Of a stretch of 64,000 nucleotides of DNA, positions 26,951-35,067 are shown in pieces. Origin of the DNA: an uncultured Acidimicrobiaceae bacterium (lineage in GTDB: Bacteria; Actinomycetota; Acidimicrobiia; Acidimicrobiales; Ilumatobacteraceae); NCBI GenBank assembly GCA_903919455.1, contig CAIXIJ010000056.1, positions 25,095 through 89,094 on the forward strand, written 5' to 3'. The notes under the pieces are model-generated. The model saw only the letters and a list, made by a program, of their open reading frames with translations, did not search any database and had not been told where the DNA came from. The position numbers and the translations under genes were made by a program. Position 1 is the first letter of the stretch. Every line of letters starts with the position of its first letter.

Positions 26951-28024
26951 ATGACCCGCACCATGATCCGGACGAGTACGGCTGCAATGCTGGTACCGAT
27001 GCTGTTGCTGGGGGCTGCGTGCTCCTCCGACGGCAGCACCGCCGGCGCACCCGAGACCGATGTACAGGGCAAGGCGCATGATGCGTGCCTCGCAGGCTCT
27101 CCCATCGCCGTCGATGGTCGGCTACGGATCGCCGCCACCGTGGCGCCGATCACCTCGATCATCGCCAACGTCGCCGGCGACGCGGCCGACGTCGTTGGTC
27201 TCGTGCCGGAAGGCACCAACTCACACACCTACGAGCCGCCGCCCAGCGTGGCTACGGTGCTCGCCAAGGCCGACCTCGTGTTCGCCAACGGCCTCATCCT
27301 CGAAGAGCCCACCAAAGACCTCGCCCAGTCGAACCAGCCGAACGGCAGTGCACTCTGCGAACTCGGCACGGCGACCCTTCCCGTCCAGCAGTACATCTAC
27401 GACTTCTCGTTCCCAAAGGAGGGTGGCAAGCCGAACCCGCACCTCTGGACCGACCCCACCCTGACGAAGCGGTACGCGGAGTTAGCCCGCGACGTGCTCG
27501 TCCGCATGGACCCGGCCAACGCGGCGACGTACACGACGAACGCTGCCGCCTACGCCGTGAAGATCGACGAGCTCGACGCTGCGTTCCGCACTGCCTCCGA
27601 CACGCTCGCCGCCGACCAACGCAAGTTGCTCACCTACCACGACGCCTACGCCTACTTCGCCCGCACGTATGGCTGGACCGTCATCGGAGCCATCCAGCCG
27701 TCAAGCTTCGACGAGCCCACACCCCGCGAGGTTGCCGACCTCATCGCGCAGGTGAAGGCCTCGAAGGTGAAGGCGATCTTCGGCTCGGAGGTGTTCCCCA
27801 GCTCGGTGCTCGAGACCATCGGCAAGGAGGCGGGCGTGCAGTACGTGGACGAACTGCGCGACGACGACCTCCCCGGTGAACCCGGCGACCCGGATCACTC
27901 GTTCCTCGGGCTCATGCGGTTCGACTACGTGACGATGGTCGAGGCCCTTGGCGGCGACGCCTCGGCGCTCACGGCGCTCGATGTCGCCGACGTCACCACC
28001 GACACGGCGAAGTACCCGCAATGA
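26951..28024 (+). CDS. metal ABC transporter substrate-binding lipoprotein (ZnuA/TroA family)
   Basis: Cluster A-I binding protein, 357 aa, captures Zn or Mn outside the membrane. Signal peptide with lipobox LGAAC (Cys near 25). Two metal-ligand His are visible (EGTNSHTYEP and PNPHLWTDP), and a late Asp region (GDPDHSF). The His-rich loop of many ZnuA proteins is absent, and the usual third ligand (His in ZnuA, Glu in PsaA) appears to be replaced in the VIGAIQPSSFDEPTP segment. First gene of a three-gene importer operon with 4-nt overlaps. Confidence 0.9.
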   Translation: MTRTMIRTSTAAMLVPMLLLGAACSSDGSTAGAPETDVQGKAHDACLAGSPIAVDGRLRIAATVAPITSIIANVAGDAADVVGLVPEGTNSHTYEPPPSVATVLAKADLVFANGLILEEPTKDLAQSNQPNGSALCELGTATLPVQQYIYDFSFPKEGGKPNPHLWTDPTLTKRYAELARDVLVRMDPANAATYTTNAAAYAVKIDELDAAFRTASDTLAADQRKLLTYHDAYAYFARTYGWTVIGAIQPSSFDEPTPREVADLIAQVKASKVKAIFGSEVFPSSVLETIGKEAGVQYVDELRDDDLPGEPGDPDHSFLGLMRFDYVTMVEALGGDASALTALDVADVTTDTAKYPQ

Positions 28025-28782
28025 GCAGCGCACCCACAGCGCTGGTCGAACTCGACGGCGTGTCCCACTCCTACGGCGGGCCGACGGTCCTGCACCACGT
28101 CCACGTCGGTATCGAACCGGGGTCGTTCCTCGGCATCATCGGGCCGTCCGGTTCTGGCAAGACCACCATGTTGCGCCTGGTGCTCGGCAGCCTGCAGCCC
28201 ACCGAGGGCACGGTGCACCGGCGACCCGGCATCCGCATCGCGTACGTGCCCCAGGTGGAGACCGTGAACTGGAACTTCCCCATCACCGTCGGCGAGGTCG
28301 TGCTCATGGCGGGCGCTCCCTCCTGGCGGCGGCCATGGTCGACGGCGACCGAGCGCCGCGAAGTGGCGGTCACGCTCGAGCAGCTCGGCCTCGGCGGCCT
28401 TGAGGACCGCCACATCCGTGAGCTCTCGGGCGGCCAGCAGCAGCGCGTGTTCCTCGCCCGAGCGCTCCACCGCAAGCCCGACCTGCTCGTCCTCGACGAG
28501 CCGACCTCCGGCGTCGACGTGCGCACCCGCCACGAGGTGGTCCATCTGCTCACCGACCTCCACCGCGCCGGCATGGCGGTCATCCTCACCACGCACGACA
28601 TCAATGGCCTCGCCGCCCACCTGCCGCGCATCGCCTGCGTCAACCGCGAACTCATCGCCATCGGTACGCCGCGCGAAGTGCTCACCCCCGACGTGCTCGA
28701 GCGCACCTACGGTGCACCAATGGAGGTCCTCGAGCACGGGGGCATGCTCCTGGTCACCGACAGTCGGCTGGAGTCCGCATGA
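28021..28782 (+). CDS. metal ABC transporter ATP-binding protein (ZnuC-like)
   Basis: ATPase of 253 aa that powers metal import. Walker A GPSGSGKTTML, signature LSGGQQQRVFLARAL, Walker B LLVLDEPTSGVD and switch His (TTHDIN) are all intact, and the YVPQVETVNWNFP Q-loop region is typical of the Zn/Mn subgroup. It overlaps the lipoprotein stop and the permease start by 4 nt each (ATGA). Confidence 0.93.
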   Translation: MSSAPTALVELDGVSHSYGGPTVLHHVHVGIEPGSFLGIIGPSGSGKTTMLRLVLGSLQPTEGTVHRRPGIRIAYVPQVETVNWNFPITVGEVVLMAGAPSWRRPWSTATERREVAVTLEQLGLGGLEDRHIRELSGGQQQRVFLARALHRKPDLLVLDEPTSGVDVRTRHEVVHLLTDLHRAGMAVILTTHDINGLAAHLPRIACVNRELIAIGTPREVLTPDVLERTYGAPMEVLEHGGMLLVTDSRLESA

Positions 28783-29627
28783 TCGCCGACATCTTCGAAC
28801 CGTTCGGCCTTGCCTTCTTCCGCAACGGCCTGCTCGTGGCCACCATGGCGGGTGCGATCTGCGGGTTGATCGGCTGCTACGTGGTGCTCCGCCAACTGAG
28901 CTACATCGGCCACGGACTGTCGCACTCGATCTTCGGCGGCGCCGCGGCCAGCGCCGTGCTGTCGGTGAACTTCTACCTCGGCGCAGGGCTGTGGGGTTTG
29001 CTCTCGGCGCTCATGATCGCTCGGGTGGCACGCCGCGGCAAGATCGGATCCGACGCAGCGATCGGCGTCATCACCACCGCGTCGTTCGCTATCGGCATCG
29101 CGCTCTCCAACCGGTTCGGGCAGGCGAAGAAGTCGATCGACGCCGTACTGTTCGGGTCGATCCTCGGCGTCAGCGTAGGCGACGTGGTCGCCGTCGCATT
29201 CGCCGGTCTGCTGGCCGTCGCAGTCATCTGGATCTGCTATCGCAAGTTGCTGTTCGCCACCTTCGACGCCGAGGTCGCCGAGGTGTCGGGCATCAACGTG
29301 CCGCGCATGGAGGCCCTACTGATGCTGATGCTCGCCGTCACCATCCTGTTCACCATGAAGGTGATGGGAGTGCTGCTCATCAGCGCCCTGCTGGTGACGC
29401 CCGCCGTCATCGCCCGCATGCTCACGAACTCGTTTGCCCGGATGCTCTGGATAGCGCCCAGCATCGGGGCAGCGTGCGGGTTCACGGGCATGCTGCTCAG
29501 CTACTACATCGATGTCTCGTCGGGCGCCACCATCATCCTGATGGCTTCATTGGTGTTCGTGGTGGTCTACGCCGTTACGGGCACACGCGGCCGCCGCAAC
29601 GTCGCTGGCCTCACCCACGACCACTGA
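28779..29627 (+). CDS. metal ABC transporter permease (ZnuB-like)
   Basis: ABC-3 family permease, 282 aa, with about eight hydrophobic helices starting at FFRNGLLVATMAGAICGLIG. The conserved GHGLSHSIFGG segment and the GINVPRMEALLM coupling-helix region identify the Zn/Mn family. It completes the importer and is convergent with the peptidase-S51-like gene. Probably regulated with the operon by the adjacent Fur-family protein. Confidence 0.92.
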   Translation: MIADIFEPFGLAFFRNGLLVATMAGAICGLIGCYVVLRQLSYIGHGLSHSIFGGAAASAVLSVNFYLGAGLWGLLSALMIARVARRGKIGSDAAIGVITTASFAIGIALSNRFGQAKKSIDAVLFGSILGVSVGDVVAVAFAGLLAVAVIWICYRKLLFATFDAEVAEVSGINVPRMEALLMLMLAVTILFTMKVMGVLLISALLVTPAVIARMLTNSFARMLWIAPSIGAACGFTGMLLSYYIDVSSGATIILMASLVFVVVYAVTGTRGRRNVAGLTHDH

Positions 29628-29637
29628 CCCACGCAAG

Positions 29638-30909
29638 TCACGGTGTGATGAGGTCCCACACCTGGCCGTCGGGCGTGTCGCGCACCTCGATGCCGGCGGC
29701 GGCGAGGCCGTCGCGGATCTGGTCCGACAGGTCGTAGCGCTTCGCCGCCCGCACCTCGATACGCGCCGCCAGCGCGACGTCGACCACCGGGCCGAGGACT
29801 GCGCGGGGGTCGGCCAAGCCACCTACCGCAGCGTCGCCGAGCCGCACGATCATCGATCGCAGGAGTGCTCGCGCCCGATCGGTCTCGTCGCTCTGCAGCG
29901 TGTCGGTCGACCAGCCCACGATCGCCTCGTCGAGGTCGAGCGCAGCGGTGGCTGCAGCGGCCGCATCGCGCCGTGCGAGCGCGGCTTCGAACTCGGCACC
30001 GAGGCGGGCCGTGTCGGCGGCCAGCGAGGCGGTGGTAACAGGTACCTCTTCGACGACCGGGGCCGCTGCCTCGGCGGCAGAGGAGATGGTCGAGCGCATG
30101 CCATCGGTGGGGCCGTTGCGGAGCACATCGATCGACACCACCTCGCCGGTGGGGATCTCCATCGACACCCCGTCACGGCGCACAGTGACGACGCCGAGGC
30201 CGACCACCGTGGCCGTGTCGGCGTCGAGGTCGAGAATCACGCCGGTGTGCTCATCCACCCCGAGCACGAACGCCCCGGCGGGCAGCAGCGTCTCGAGGAT
30301 GCGGAGCCGGCGTTCGCCCATGTAGCAGAAGCGGGTGTCGTGGTGCCCGCCCTCGGCGTTGTTGAAATGCGGGATGACTGCGACCGGCAGGCCGATCGCC
30401 GACAGCACGTCGAGGCCGTCGAGCCAGTACGGGTCGTCGCCCGACTTGTACACCTCGTAGACCGGCACGGTGGCGAGCCCCAGGGTGAGCGCAGCAGCGC
30501 TCGAGAACGTGACGGCACCGCCCGTGCGGAGCTTGTCGGCGAGCAGGTCGGGGATCGGCGTACCGGCCCACTGACGCAACGCGTAGGTAGGGCTGCCGGG
30601 CCCGGCAAACACGAACTGCGCCTGACGGATGCGCGAGAAGGCCGCCTCGCGCTCGATGGTCGATGCCGTCTCGACGCGCTGCAGGCCGGCAACCCCGACC
30701 GAACGGTTGAGGCTGACACGGAAGTAGTCGACCGTCTTCGACGAGAGTTCGTCGGCGTTCTCCTGGAAACCGAACGGCGTATCGAGGAACACGGCGGGCA
30801 CCTCGCCACTGCCCGCGCCGGCGGCGAGCTGCTCGAACACTGTGCGGTGGGGCTTCACCATCGTCGGAGCGGTCTCGCCGCTACCCATGATCGTCAACAG
30901 GCGGGTCAT
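29638..30909 (-). CDS. peptidase S51/type 1 glutamine amidotransferase-like protein fused to CysRS-type DALR domain
   Basis: 423 aa. Residues 1–~215 resemble cyanophycinase/dipeptidase E-like proteins: TIMGSGETAP at the start, FAGPGSPTYALRQ, a nucleophile elbow GGAVTFSSAAALTLG and PHFNNAEGGHHDTR. A linker follows; from about 320 to the end the sequence is a DALR_2 domain of cysteinyl-tRNA synthetase (FEAALARRDAAAAATAALD, then AAKRYDLSDQIRDGLAAAGI and EVRDTPDGQVW). The catalytic CysRS core is absent, so it is not a synthetase. It is the last gene of a four-gene operon with an alpha/beta hydrolase and two Gfo/Idh enzymes. Function unknown. Confidence 0.82.
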   Translation of the reverse strand: MTRLLTIMGSGETAPTMVKPHRTVFEQLAAGAGSGEVPAVFLDTPFGFQENADELSSKTVDYFRVSLNRSVGVAGLQRVETASTIEREAAFSRIRQAQFVFAGPGSPTYALRQWAGTPIPDLLADKLRTGGAVTFSSAAALTLGLATVPVYEVYKSGDDPYWLDGLDVLSAIGLPVAVIPHFNNAEGGHHDTRFCYMGERRLRILETLLPAGAFVLGVDEHTGVILDLDADTATVVGLGVVTVRRDGVSMEIPTGEVVSIDVLRNGPTDGMRSTISSAAEAAAPVVEEVPVTTASLAADTARLGAEFEAALARRDAAAAATAALDLDEAIVGWSTDTLQSDETDRARALLRSMIVRLGDAAVGGLADPRAVLGPVVDVALAARIEVRAAKRYDLSDQIRDGLAAAGIEVRDTPDGQVWDLITP

Positions 30910-31766
30910 TTGTTCGTGGCCTCCTGGGCCAGATCGAGCAGCACGTTGGCCAACTCGACGGGGTGTTGGGCGTGGATGTCGTGATGGGCGGGCGAGAACC
31001 AACGGGCCCTGCCGTCCGGGAGCGCGGCCACCGCTGCAGCTACGGCATCCTGCTTGTCGTGCGTCCATGCGACATCGCCGGTGTCGGCGGGGATCATGAG
31101 CGCCGGTACCGCGACGTCCTGGAAGAGGGTCGAGGGCCGGTGCGAGTAAAGCGCCTCGAGGATCATCATGTGTCGTTCGAACGTGAGCCACGGGGCGATC
31201 GTGCCATCGGGCCGCACCTCGAAGTTGGCGAGCGAGCCCTGGATACCGCTCTCCGGCCAGCCTGGGTTCGCGTTCCGCATCCAGCCCTCGATAGAGGCGA
31301 GCGGTGTGCCCACGAGACGCGGCGGCGCGAGCACCTGGCTGCACTCCTCCCACGTCGCGAAGCGGCTACCGAGATCGATGAAGCCGCCGTCGACCGCAGC
31401 CACCGCCGACAACACCTCCGGGTGGGTGGCGGCGAGTTCGATGACGACGTTGCCGCCCCACGACTGGCCCACCACGACGGGCCGCTCCCAGCCGAGCGCA
31501 GCGATGAGTTCCACGAGGTCGGACACGATCGTCGTGAAGTCGTAGCCCTCGTCGGGCTTGCTCGACCTTCCATGGCCCCGCTGGTCGACCGCAACGACGG
31601 GGTGGCCCGCTGCCGCAAGCACCTCGGCCACGCCGTCCCACATGCGAGCGTTCGACGCAAGCCCATGCACCAATAGGAACGGCACGGCCTCGCCGTGCAG
31701 GTTGCTGCAGAGCAGCCGCAGCTCCACATCCGGAGCCACCTCGATGCGCGCTTCGTGGATGCTCAT
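30906..31766 (-). CDS. alpha/beta-hydrolase
   Basis: Hydrolase of 286 aa with the classical fold: oxyanion region LLVHGLASNARMW, HRGHGxS-type turn (VDQRGHGRSSKP), nucleophile elbow VVGQSWGGN, acid near LMIPADTGD and catalytic His in SPAHHDIHAQHP. I chose ATG 31766; the frame upstream lies inside the Gfo/Idh gene. Starts and stops overlap by 4 nt on both sides. Substrate unknown; the neighbours suggest a lactone or ester linked to a sugar or cyclitol. Confidence 0.88.
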   Translation of the reverse strand: MSIHEARIEVAPDVELRLLCSNLHGEAVPFLLVHGLASNARMWDGVAEVLAAAGHPVVAVDQRGHGRSSKPDEGYDFTTIVSDLVELIAALGWERPVVVGQSWGGNVVIELAATHPEVLSAVAAVDGGFIDLGSRFATWEECSQVLAPPRLVGTPLASIEGWMRNANPGWPESGIQGSLANFEVRPDGTIAPWLTFERHMMILEALYSHRPSTLFQDVAVPALMIPADTGDVAWTHDKQDAVAAAVAALPDGRARWFSPAHHDIHAQHPVELANVLLDLAQEATNK

Positions 31767-32731
31767 GGGGTCGCTCCTCGGGGGGTCGATGCTGCAGCGG
31801 CGATCATCTCGCAGAGGCCGGTAACCGCCAGCACCTCGCTCGTCGGGCGGGGCCACGCTGCACGGCCGCGAACGGCGTCGGCGAAGGCATCGATCATGGC
31901 TTCGTAGCAGTTGCCGCCGGCAGTCTCGTGCGTCTCGACCGAACCGTTCGGACGCGTGATCGTGAAGGTCGTGTCGTGCGGGCCTGGTGTGAACGGCCGC
32001 TCGACCGCCAGCGCTCCAGCCGTGCCGGCCACGTGCAAGGACTGCCGCTCGGGCAGCTCGAACGAGGTGACGATCGACGCCGTTGCGTGCGCCGACCAGG
32101 CCAGCCGGATCGACGTAGTGGCATCGACACCCGAGGGTGCCATCACGGCGCTCGCGATCACCTCGTCGGGCAGGCCACCGAAGGCCGCCAGGACCGGGGA
32201 GAGGCAGTAGATGCCGACGTCGAGCAGCGCTCCCCCACCCTGGCTCGGCATCCATCGGTAGTTCGCATCGTCGACGAGGGGGAACGTGAACGCCGCCTCT
32301 GCATGGCGCACGTCTCCGAGGTCCTCAGCGGCGAGTAGCCGGGCGATCTCGATCGACCGCGGATGGAACGGCGTCATGTACGCCTCGGCGAGCAGCACGC
32401 CGGCTGCGTCGCACGCCGCCGCCATCTGCTCCACCTCGGCCGATGTGGCGGCAAGGGGCTTCTCGCACAGCACATGCTTGCCGGCAGCCGCGGCGCGCTC
32501 GACCCACTCGAGGTGCATGCCGTTGGGCAGGGCGACGTAGACCGCCTCGACCGCCGGATCGGCAAGCACGTCGTCGTAGGTGACCGGGCCCGAGCGTGAG
32601 CCGAGGCCTGCCAACACCGCGCTGGCGCAGCCCTCGATCGCCGGGATGACCGCCGCGTTCGCGATCCAGGAACGGCCGCCGAGGACGGCAATGCGCAGCG
32701 GATTGGTGACGGATGCGTCAGGCACGGGCAA
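31763..32731 (-). CDS. Gfo/Idh/MocA family oxidoreductase
   Basis: NAD(P)-dependent dehydrogenase, 322 aa. Rossmann start RIAVLGGRSWIANAAVIPAI (the glycine motif is looser than usual: GGRSWI), then AVYVALPNGMHLEWV, the catalytic-lysine motif CEKPLA, and a C-terminal beta domain. The family oxidises sugars, cyclitols or related compounds. It overlaps the second Gfo/Idh gene upstream by 14 nt and the hydrolase by 4 nt. Two different Gfo/Idh proteins in tandem may work on successive intermediates. Confidence 0.9.
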   Translation of the reverse strand: MPVPDASVTNPLRIAVLGGRSWIANAAVIPAIEGCASAVLAGLGSRSGPVTYDDVLADPAVEAVYVALPNGMHLEWVERAAAAGKHVLCEKPLAATSAEVEQMAAACDAAGVLLAEAYMTPFHPRSIEIARLLAAEDLGDVRHAEAAFTFPLVDDANYRWMPSQGGGALLDVGIYCLSPVLAAFGGLPDEVIASAVMAPSGVDATTSIRLAWSAHATASIVTSFELPERQSLHVAGTAGALAVERPFTPGPHDTTFTITRPNGSVETHETAGGNCYEAMIDAFADAVRGRAAWPRPTSEVLAVTGLCEMIAAAASTPRGATP

Positions 32732-34169
32732 TCACGGCGCCGCCCTCGGCGGCCGAGCGATGCGCAGCCTCGAGCACGGACACGACCTCGCGGGACTCGT
32801 TCGGCGGCACCGGAACCGGCTCGCCCAGCAGCAGGTGGTCGGCGAGCGCACGGTGGAACGGCCAGCCGACGCGGGGCACCGGCGGCAGCACCATCTCCAC
32901 GACCCCGTACCCCTGCTCGTAGCGGCCGACGCGGATGTCGACCGCAGCCTCGGCATGGTGCCAGGCGTCGGCCACGTGGCCGCGGCCGGCGAGCAGTTGG
33001 TCGTCGACAATCGGTCGGTACTCGGCGACTGCCGTGCCTTTGGTGCCCTGCACGAAGAACTTTGGCTTTCGGATGGCTGCCACATCGGTCTGGATGAATC
33101 GTGCCTCTCGGCCGTCGCTCCACCGCATGTGCACGTCGATCTGGTCGGAGTTCGACACGTCGCGCCACACCCGCTTGTGTGAGGTGGCCTGGACGAGGTC
33201 GGGCGTGCTGCCGTACAGAGCGAGGATCCAGTCGATGTGGTGCGAACCCCAGTCGTACACGGCGCCGCCCGACAGCGCCTCATCGCTGTGCCACCACCGG
33301 CACGGATGGTCGAACCCGCCGACGAACGTCTCCATGTTGAAGACCTCACCGAGCAGGTCGGTCTCGACAGCCCGGCGCAGCGCCAGGAAATCGCCGTCCC
33401 ACCGGCGGCTCTGGTGCACGGTGATGGTGCGGTCCATCTCGGCAGAGGTGGCGAGCAGCACGTCGGCATCCGCAGCGGTGAGGCACATCGGCTTTTCGAC
33501 CACCACGTGCTTGCCGGCTCTCAGGAGTTGCATGGCGATCGGTGCGTGGAGGACCGGCGGCGTCGCCACGATGACGACGTCGACGTCGGGGTCGTTGCAC
33601 AGCGAGTCGGTATCGGCGTGGCCACGTGCGTCGGGGAAGTCCGCCTCGGCAGCCTGGCGCCGTTCGGTGTTCGAGTCGCACACCGCGGTGAAGCGCAGGC
33701 CGCGGGTCTCGGTGGCGGCGAGACCGTGGGTGTAGCCCATCCCTCCGAACGGCCCGTACCCGACGATGCCGACGCCGATGGTCCGGTCGGCAGCCGGCAC
33801 GGCCTGGGCCCCGGTGAGCCGGGCGAGGAATCGGCTCGGTTCGGGACGCGCGGCAAGGCGAACGGGGTCGATCGCACTGACGATGACACGGCCCTTGCCC
33901 GACGCGCACTCGACGATTGCTGGCAGGTCGGTGAACCGGACGCTGACCGTCGCGACCACGGTGGCGATCGACGGGTCGGCCACGTGCAGGCGTACCAGAG
34001 GCCCCACCACGCTGGTTTCGCGTTGCAGCCGAGCCGCCTCAGGCCGATCGGCATCGGGGCGAAGGAACCACTCGCCCTCGGGGAGCACGTCGTCGCGGCG
34101 TAGTCCGAGTTCCGACAACTCGCCGTCGCTCAACGCTCCGGCATCCAACACGCGCACCTGTTCCGACAC
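32718..34169 (-). CDS. Gfo/Idh/MocA family oxidoreductase with N-terminal extension
   Basis: About 483 aa. A complete Gfo/Idh unit begins near residue 128 (IGVGIVGYGPFGGMGYTHG), continues with VIVATPPVLHAPI and the catalytic VEKPMCL, and has a C-terminal domain with GGAVYDWGSHHIDW. The first ~125 residues are extra; they contain ECASGKGRVIVSAIDPVRL, which resembles the end of ThuA-like or glycosidase-associated domains, but I cannot assign it. GTG 34169 is preceded by TAGCCT (34177–34182, minus) at 7 nt. Leads the four-gene operon; a tRNA gene and terminator lie upstream. Confidence 0.87.
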   Translation of the reverse strand: MSEQVRVLDAGALSDGELSELGLRRDDVLPEGEWFLRPDADRPEAARLQRETSVVGPLVRLHVADPSIATVVATVSVRFTDLPAIVECASGKGRVIVSAIDPVRLAARPEPSRFLARLTGAQAVPAADRTIGVGIVGYGPFGGMGYTHGLAATETRGLRFTAVCDSNTERRQAAEADFPDARGHADTDSLCNDPDVDVVIVATPPVLHAPIAMQLLRAGKHVVVEKPMCLTAADADVLLATSAEMDRTITVHQSRRWDGDFLALRRAVETDLLGEVFNMETFVGGFDHPCRWWHSDEALSGGAVYDWGSHHIDWILALYGSTPDLVQATSHKRVWRDVSNSDQIDVHMRWSDGREARFIQTDVAAIRKPKFFVQGTKGTAVAEYRPIVDDQLLAGRGHVADAWHHAEAAVDIRVGRYEQGYGVVEMVLPPVPRVGWPFHRALADHLLLGEPVPVPPNESREVVSVLEAAHRSAAEGGAVIARA

Positions 34170-34176
34170 CGAGGAG

Positions 34177-34182
34177 AGGCTA
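34177..34182 (-). promoter_or_regulatory. leaderless −10 box for Gfo/Idh operon
   Basis: TAGCCT on the minus strand, 7 nt before GTG 34169, downstream of the tRNA terminator. Confidence 0.5.
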
Positions 34183-34252
34183 GCTGCGCTACCGCCGGAC
34201 GTCGTCCTGGGCTCCGCATTCCATGTCACATGCCCCAGCGAGGAAACTGAAG

Positions 34253-34288
34253 GAACGAGAAAGGCCCAGGTCGGTTGACCTGGGCCTT
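34253..34288 (+). repeat. 36-nt direct repeat, copy 2 (terminator-containing)
   Basis: Same sequence as 26384–26419 except two loop bases. Lies 6 bp from the 3' end of tRNA-Ala and in the same orientation as copy 1. Confidence 0.8.
34261..34288 (-). terminator. intrinsic terminator of tRNA-Ala
   Basis: A 12-bp stem (34261–34272 with 34277–34288), loop GGTT, followed on the minus strand by a T-rich run TTTCTCGTTCC. It ends the tRNA transcript before the Gfo/Idh promoter. Confidence 0.85.
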
Positions 34289-34294
34289 CGTCCG

Positions 34295-34367
34295 TGGAGC
34301 TGAGGGGAATTGAACCCCTGACCTCTTCCATGCCATGGAAGCGCTCTGCCAACTGAGCTACAGCCCC
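34295..34367 (-). tRNA. tRNA-Ala (GGC)
   Basis: A 73-nt cloverleaf on the minus strand. Acceptor GGGGCTG pairs with CAGCTCC (one G·U), discriminator A, CCA not encoded. D-arm contains AGCTCAGTTGGCAGAGC, anticodon stem CTTCC/GGAAG with loop ATGGCAT (anticodon GGC), and the T-arm GGTTCAATTCC. No intron. The terminator hairpin follows 6 nt after the 3' end. Confidence 0.96.
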
Positions 34368-34418
34368 GAACGAGTGAGGGACGATATCAGCGCAGGTCCG
34401 TTGCCAAAACCTGTGAGC

Positions 34419-35006
34419 TCACATCGATCGCTTGGAACGCAGTTTCGCCCGCAGCGGACCCACACCGAGACGCATCACGGCAGTGATGAGCAGCGAAGAG
34501 ATTACCACCCGCACTTCCAGCGGCCACTCGGCGATGCGGGGCGCCACGACCAGCGAGCTGGCGACAGCTACCGGATACACCCACGCCACGTCGGTGACGA
34601 TTCGATTCCAGCGTGAACGCTTCGGCTCGGCACGATCGGGGAGCTCGAAGAAGTTCTCCACTCCCACGGTGCGTGTGATGCGCTCGCTGGTGACAAATGC
34701 GGTCGCTCGTTCCATCAACACCGCACGCTGCGGTGACCGCTCCCACTCACGAAGGTGAATGCCGTCGACGAAACGGAACACAAACTGGTGGTCGCCACCG
34801 TCGGGACCTGGGTGTAACACGCCGGCACCAAGGCACCCGTGAAAGCGCCCCATGGTCTCGATGGCGTCTTTCGTCCAGGCGTTGTACTCCGCTTGTTTGC
34901 CCGGCATGACGGTGCGGGCCACCGTGACGGTGACCGGGTCCGGCGCGATGCGGGGCAATTGCGCTGTGTCGAAGGGGCCAGAAAGTGTGAGTGCCATTGC
35001 AGCCAT
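34419..35006 (-). CDS. antibiotic biosynthesis monooxygenase (ABM)-domain protein with C-terminal membrane segments
   Basis: About 195 aa. The first ~115 residues form a dimeric alpha-beta barrel of the ABM type (VTVTVARTVMPGKQAEYNAW, FVFRFVDGIHLREW). A basic linker is followed by two hydrophobic segments (VAWVYPVAVASSLVV and VRVVISSLLITAVM) and a basic tail, so the barrel is probably tethered to the inner membrane face. ATG 35006 and ATG 34997 are both possible starts. Function of this combination is not established. Confidence 0.85.
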   Translation of the reverse strand: MAAMALTLSGPFDTAQLPRIAPDPVTVTVARTVMPGKQAEYNAWTKDAIETMGRFHGCLGAGVLHPGPDGGDHQFVFRFVDGIHLREWERSPQRAVLMERATAFVTSERITRTVGVENFFELPDRAEPKRSRWNRIVTDVAWVYPVAVASSLVVAPRIAEWPLEVRVVISSLLITAVMRLGVGPLRAKLRSKRSM

Positions 35007-35067
35007 CAAACCTAGAGATGATGACTGCTATTCCATCGGTGACAACGATCACATGCGCACGAAGCGC

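Noticed and set aside
26384..34288. Declaring the 36-nt repeats true attachment sites of an integrated element
   Set aside because: No integrase, recombinase or mobile gene is present between them, and the repeat contains a functional terminator, so a dispersed terminator family is an equally good reading. Kept as a finding, not as a mobile element.
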